Assembly (NCBI GenBank): GCA_946479785.1
Contig: CAMLHQ010000034.1
Location: 1 to 34,487 of the forward strand
From: an uncultured Nitrospira sp.
Lineage (GTDB): Bacteria; Nitrospirota; Nitrospiria; Nitrospirales; Nitrospiraceae
DNA: 34,487 nucleotides
Reading direction: 5' to 3'
Each line of letters starts with the position of its first letter. Position 1 is the first letter of the stretch. The position numbers and the translations under genes are program-made. The notes beneath the pieces are model-generated. The model had not been told where the DNA came from, ran no database searches, and saw only the letters and a program-made list of their open reading frames with translations. This document shows positions 33,549 through 34,487 of this stretch, one piece after another.

Positions 33549-34487
33549 TTACCACCCTCCGTTCGAGAGACCCGGACAGGGCTCGAACCGTTTGCCGTAC
33601 TTGACTGCCAGTGACTCTAATTCCTGGGTTATCTGTCCGGACGTCATGGTCTGTCGAGCCCAGGTGAGCAGGCCTCCGCGAAACGCAGGGAAGCCAATCC
33701 CATACGTCAGTGCAAAATCAACCTGCCAACCCTTTTCGACAATATTGTCTTGCAGGCAGCGCACCGCTTCGTCGACCATCGGAAGAAACAGGCGTTGGTG
33801 AAGGACGTCATCGGAGATGGGACCAGCGTCCGAAGGGTATGCACGACGATAGTTCTCGATCGCGTCGAGCGCCTGTGCATTCTCTTTTCCTGATGCCCAA
33901 AAAGTCAGCGGTGGCTGCTTCTCCGGAAGGAAGTTCCGCAGCAGCGCATCACGTGACTCGATTCGAGATCCCAGCACGGCGAGCGAGGTCAGCACGTGCA
34001 TGGCGACTGGAAGTCCGATCAGATCGAGAAGCTCCAAAGGACCCATAGGATGCCCGCTGTCTACTGCCATGCCAAAGTCCTTGGCGACGGCGTCAATGCG
34101 TCGAATGGGGATGCCCTCCCCCACCATGATCACAGCTTCCGCCAGATAGCGCGACAGAATTCGGTTCACGAGGAATCCGGGTCCGTCACGCACGACCAGA
34201 GGAAACTTCCCCAACTGCTTCGCAAGGCTACTGGCCTGCGCAAGAGCCCTGTCGGATGTGAACGGCGCATGCACCACTTCAACCAACTGCATTTTGGCGA
34301 CAGGATTGAAGAAGTGGAGTCCCACGCACCGTTCGGGATGGACAGCCTTCGCCGCTATATCGGCCAAGGTGTAGGACGATGTATTCGTGGCAAAAATCGC
34401 ATCGGGACGTGCCTCCGATTCAAACTCTGCGAGCACCGCTCGTTTCACCTCTAGTTTCTCAGACACCGCCTCGATGACAAGAGAAGC
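33549..34487 (-). CDS. FadB/FadJ-type 3-hydroxyacyl-CoA dehydrogenase (5' part outside window)
   Basis: 313 codons are visible and the frame continues past the right edge. LVIEAVSEKLEVK and NTSSYTLADIA, then GLHFFNPVAKMQLVEVVH, match the NAD-binding 3-hydroxyacyl-CoA dehydrogenase domain. VRDGPGFLVNRILSRYLAEA begins the C-terminal domain, and a second C-terminal repeat ends with GFPAFRGGLLTWAR, as in the multifunctional FadB/FadJ alpha subunit. The N-terminal enoyl-CoA hydratase half would lie beyond the window, so the bifunctional nature is inferred. The gene begins beta-oxidation of the acyl-CoA produced by the downstream ligase. Confidence 0.88.
   Translation of the reverse strand, partial: ASLVIEAVSEKLEVKRAVLAEFESEARPDAIFATNTSSYTLADIAAKAVHPERCVGLHFFNPVAKMQLVEVVHAPFTSDRALAQASSLAKQLGKFPLVVRDGPGFLVNRILSRYLAEAVIMVGEGIPIRRIDAVAKDFGMAVDSGHPMGPLELLDLIGLPVAMHVLTSLAVLGSRIESRDALLRNFLPEKQPPLTFWASGKENAQALDAIENYRRAYPSDAGPISDDVLHQRLFLPMVDEAVRCLQDNIVEKGWQVDFALTYGIGFPAFRGGLLTWARQTMTSGQITQELESLAVKYGKRFEPCPGLSNGGW

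Overview
The window reads as chromosomal DNA of a Gram-negative bacterium, most likely a Nitrospira-like member of the Nitrospirota. That placement is an inference from gene content and codon style; no rRNA gene is present to fix it. Outer-membrane clues are a PagL-like lipid A deacylase, lipoproteins and periplasmic haem proteins. I see no prophage, insertion sequence, CRISPR array, rRNA or tRNA gene.

Layout. (1) 1-2775, minus strand: the metalloprotease pair tldD-tldE; tldE runs off the left edge. (2) 2983-9001, plus strand: a compact envelope and isoprenoid run uppS-cdsA-dxr-rseP-proS (lipid carrier, CDP-diacylglycerol, MEP pathway, site-2 protease, prolyl-tRNA synthetase). (3) 9225-12450: a GAF-MshEN-ATPase fusion of the PilB/GspE type facing a tandem pair of PilZ proteins, suggesting signal-controlled pilus or secretion activity. 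(4) 12595-15857: small accessory genes, including a cupin, two probable lipoproteins, a Tll0287-like haem protein and a small basic protein that seems to start at ATC. (5) 15930-20900: a DEAD-box helicase, two RRM RNA-binding proteins, a fatty-acid desaturase and a PagL-like deacylase, a set that resembles a cold or membrane-adaptation island. (6) 20965-24029, minus strand: a methyltransferase, small conserved proteins, a CsbD-like stress protein and an unrecognised double-anchored membrane protein. (7) 24030-24920: gene-poor DNA with possible decayed coding remnants. (8) 24921-28501: exported proteins, namely a proline-rich propeller lipoprotein, a duplicated-domain periplasmic protein, a DUF1566 protein and a second Tll0287-like haem protein. 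(9) 28654-34487: lipid turnover, with a glycerophosphodiester phosphodiesterase, a divergent patatin, an LhgO-like FAD oxidase, an acyl-CoA ligase and the C-terminal part of a FadB/FadJ-type beta-oxidation protein that runs off the right edge.

The regions share a theme of envelope and lipid homeostasis: building the lipid carrier and phospholipids, desaturating acyl chains, trimming lipid A, and degrading phospholipids and fatty acids. The most unusual items are the GAF-fused ATPase with its PilZ neighbours, the ATC-start small gene, the PagL gene with a displaced start, the patatin with altered signature glycines, and the unrecognised 315-residue membrane protein.
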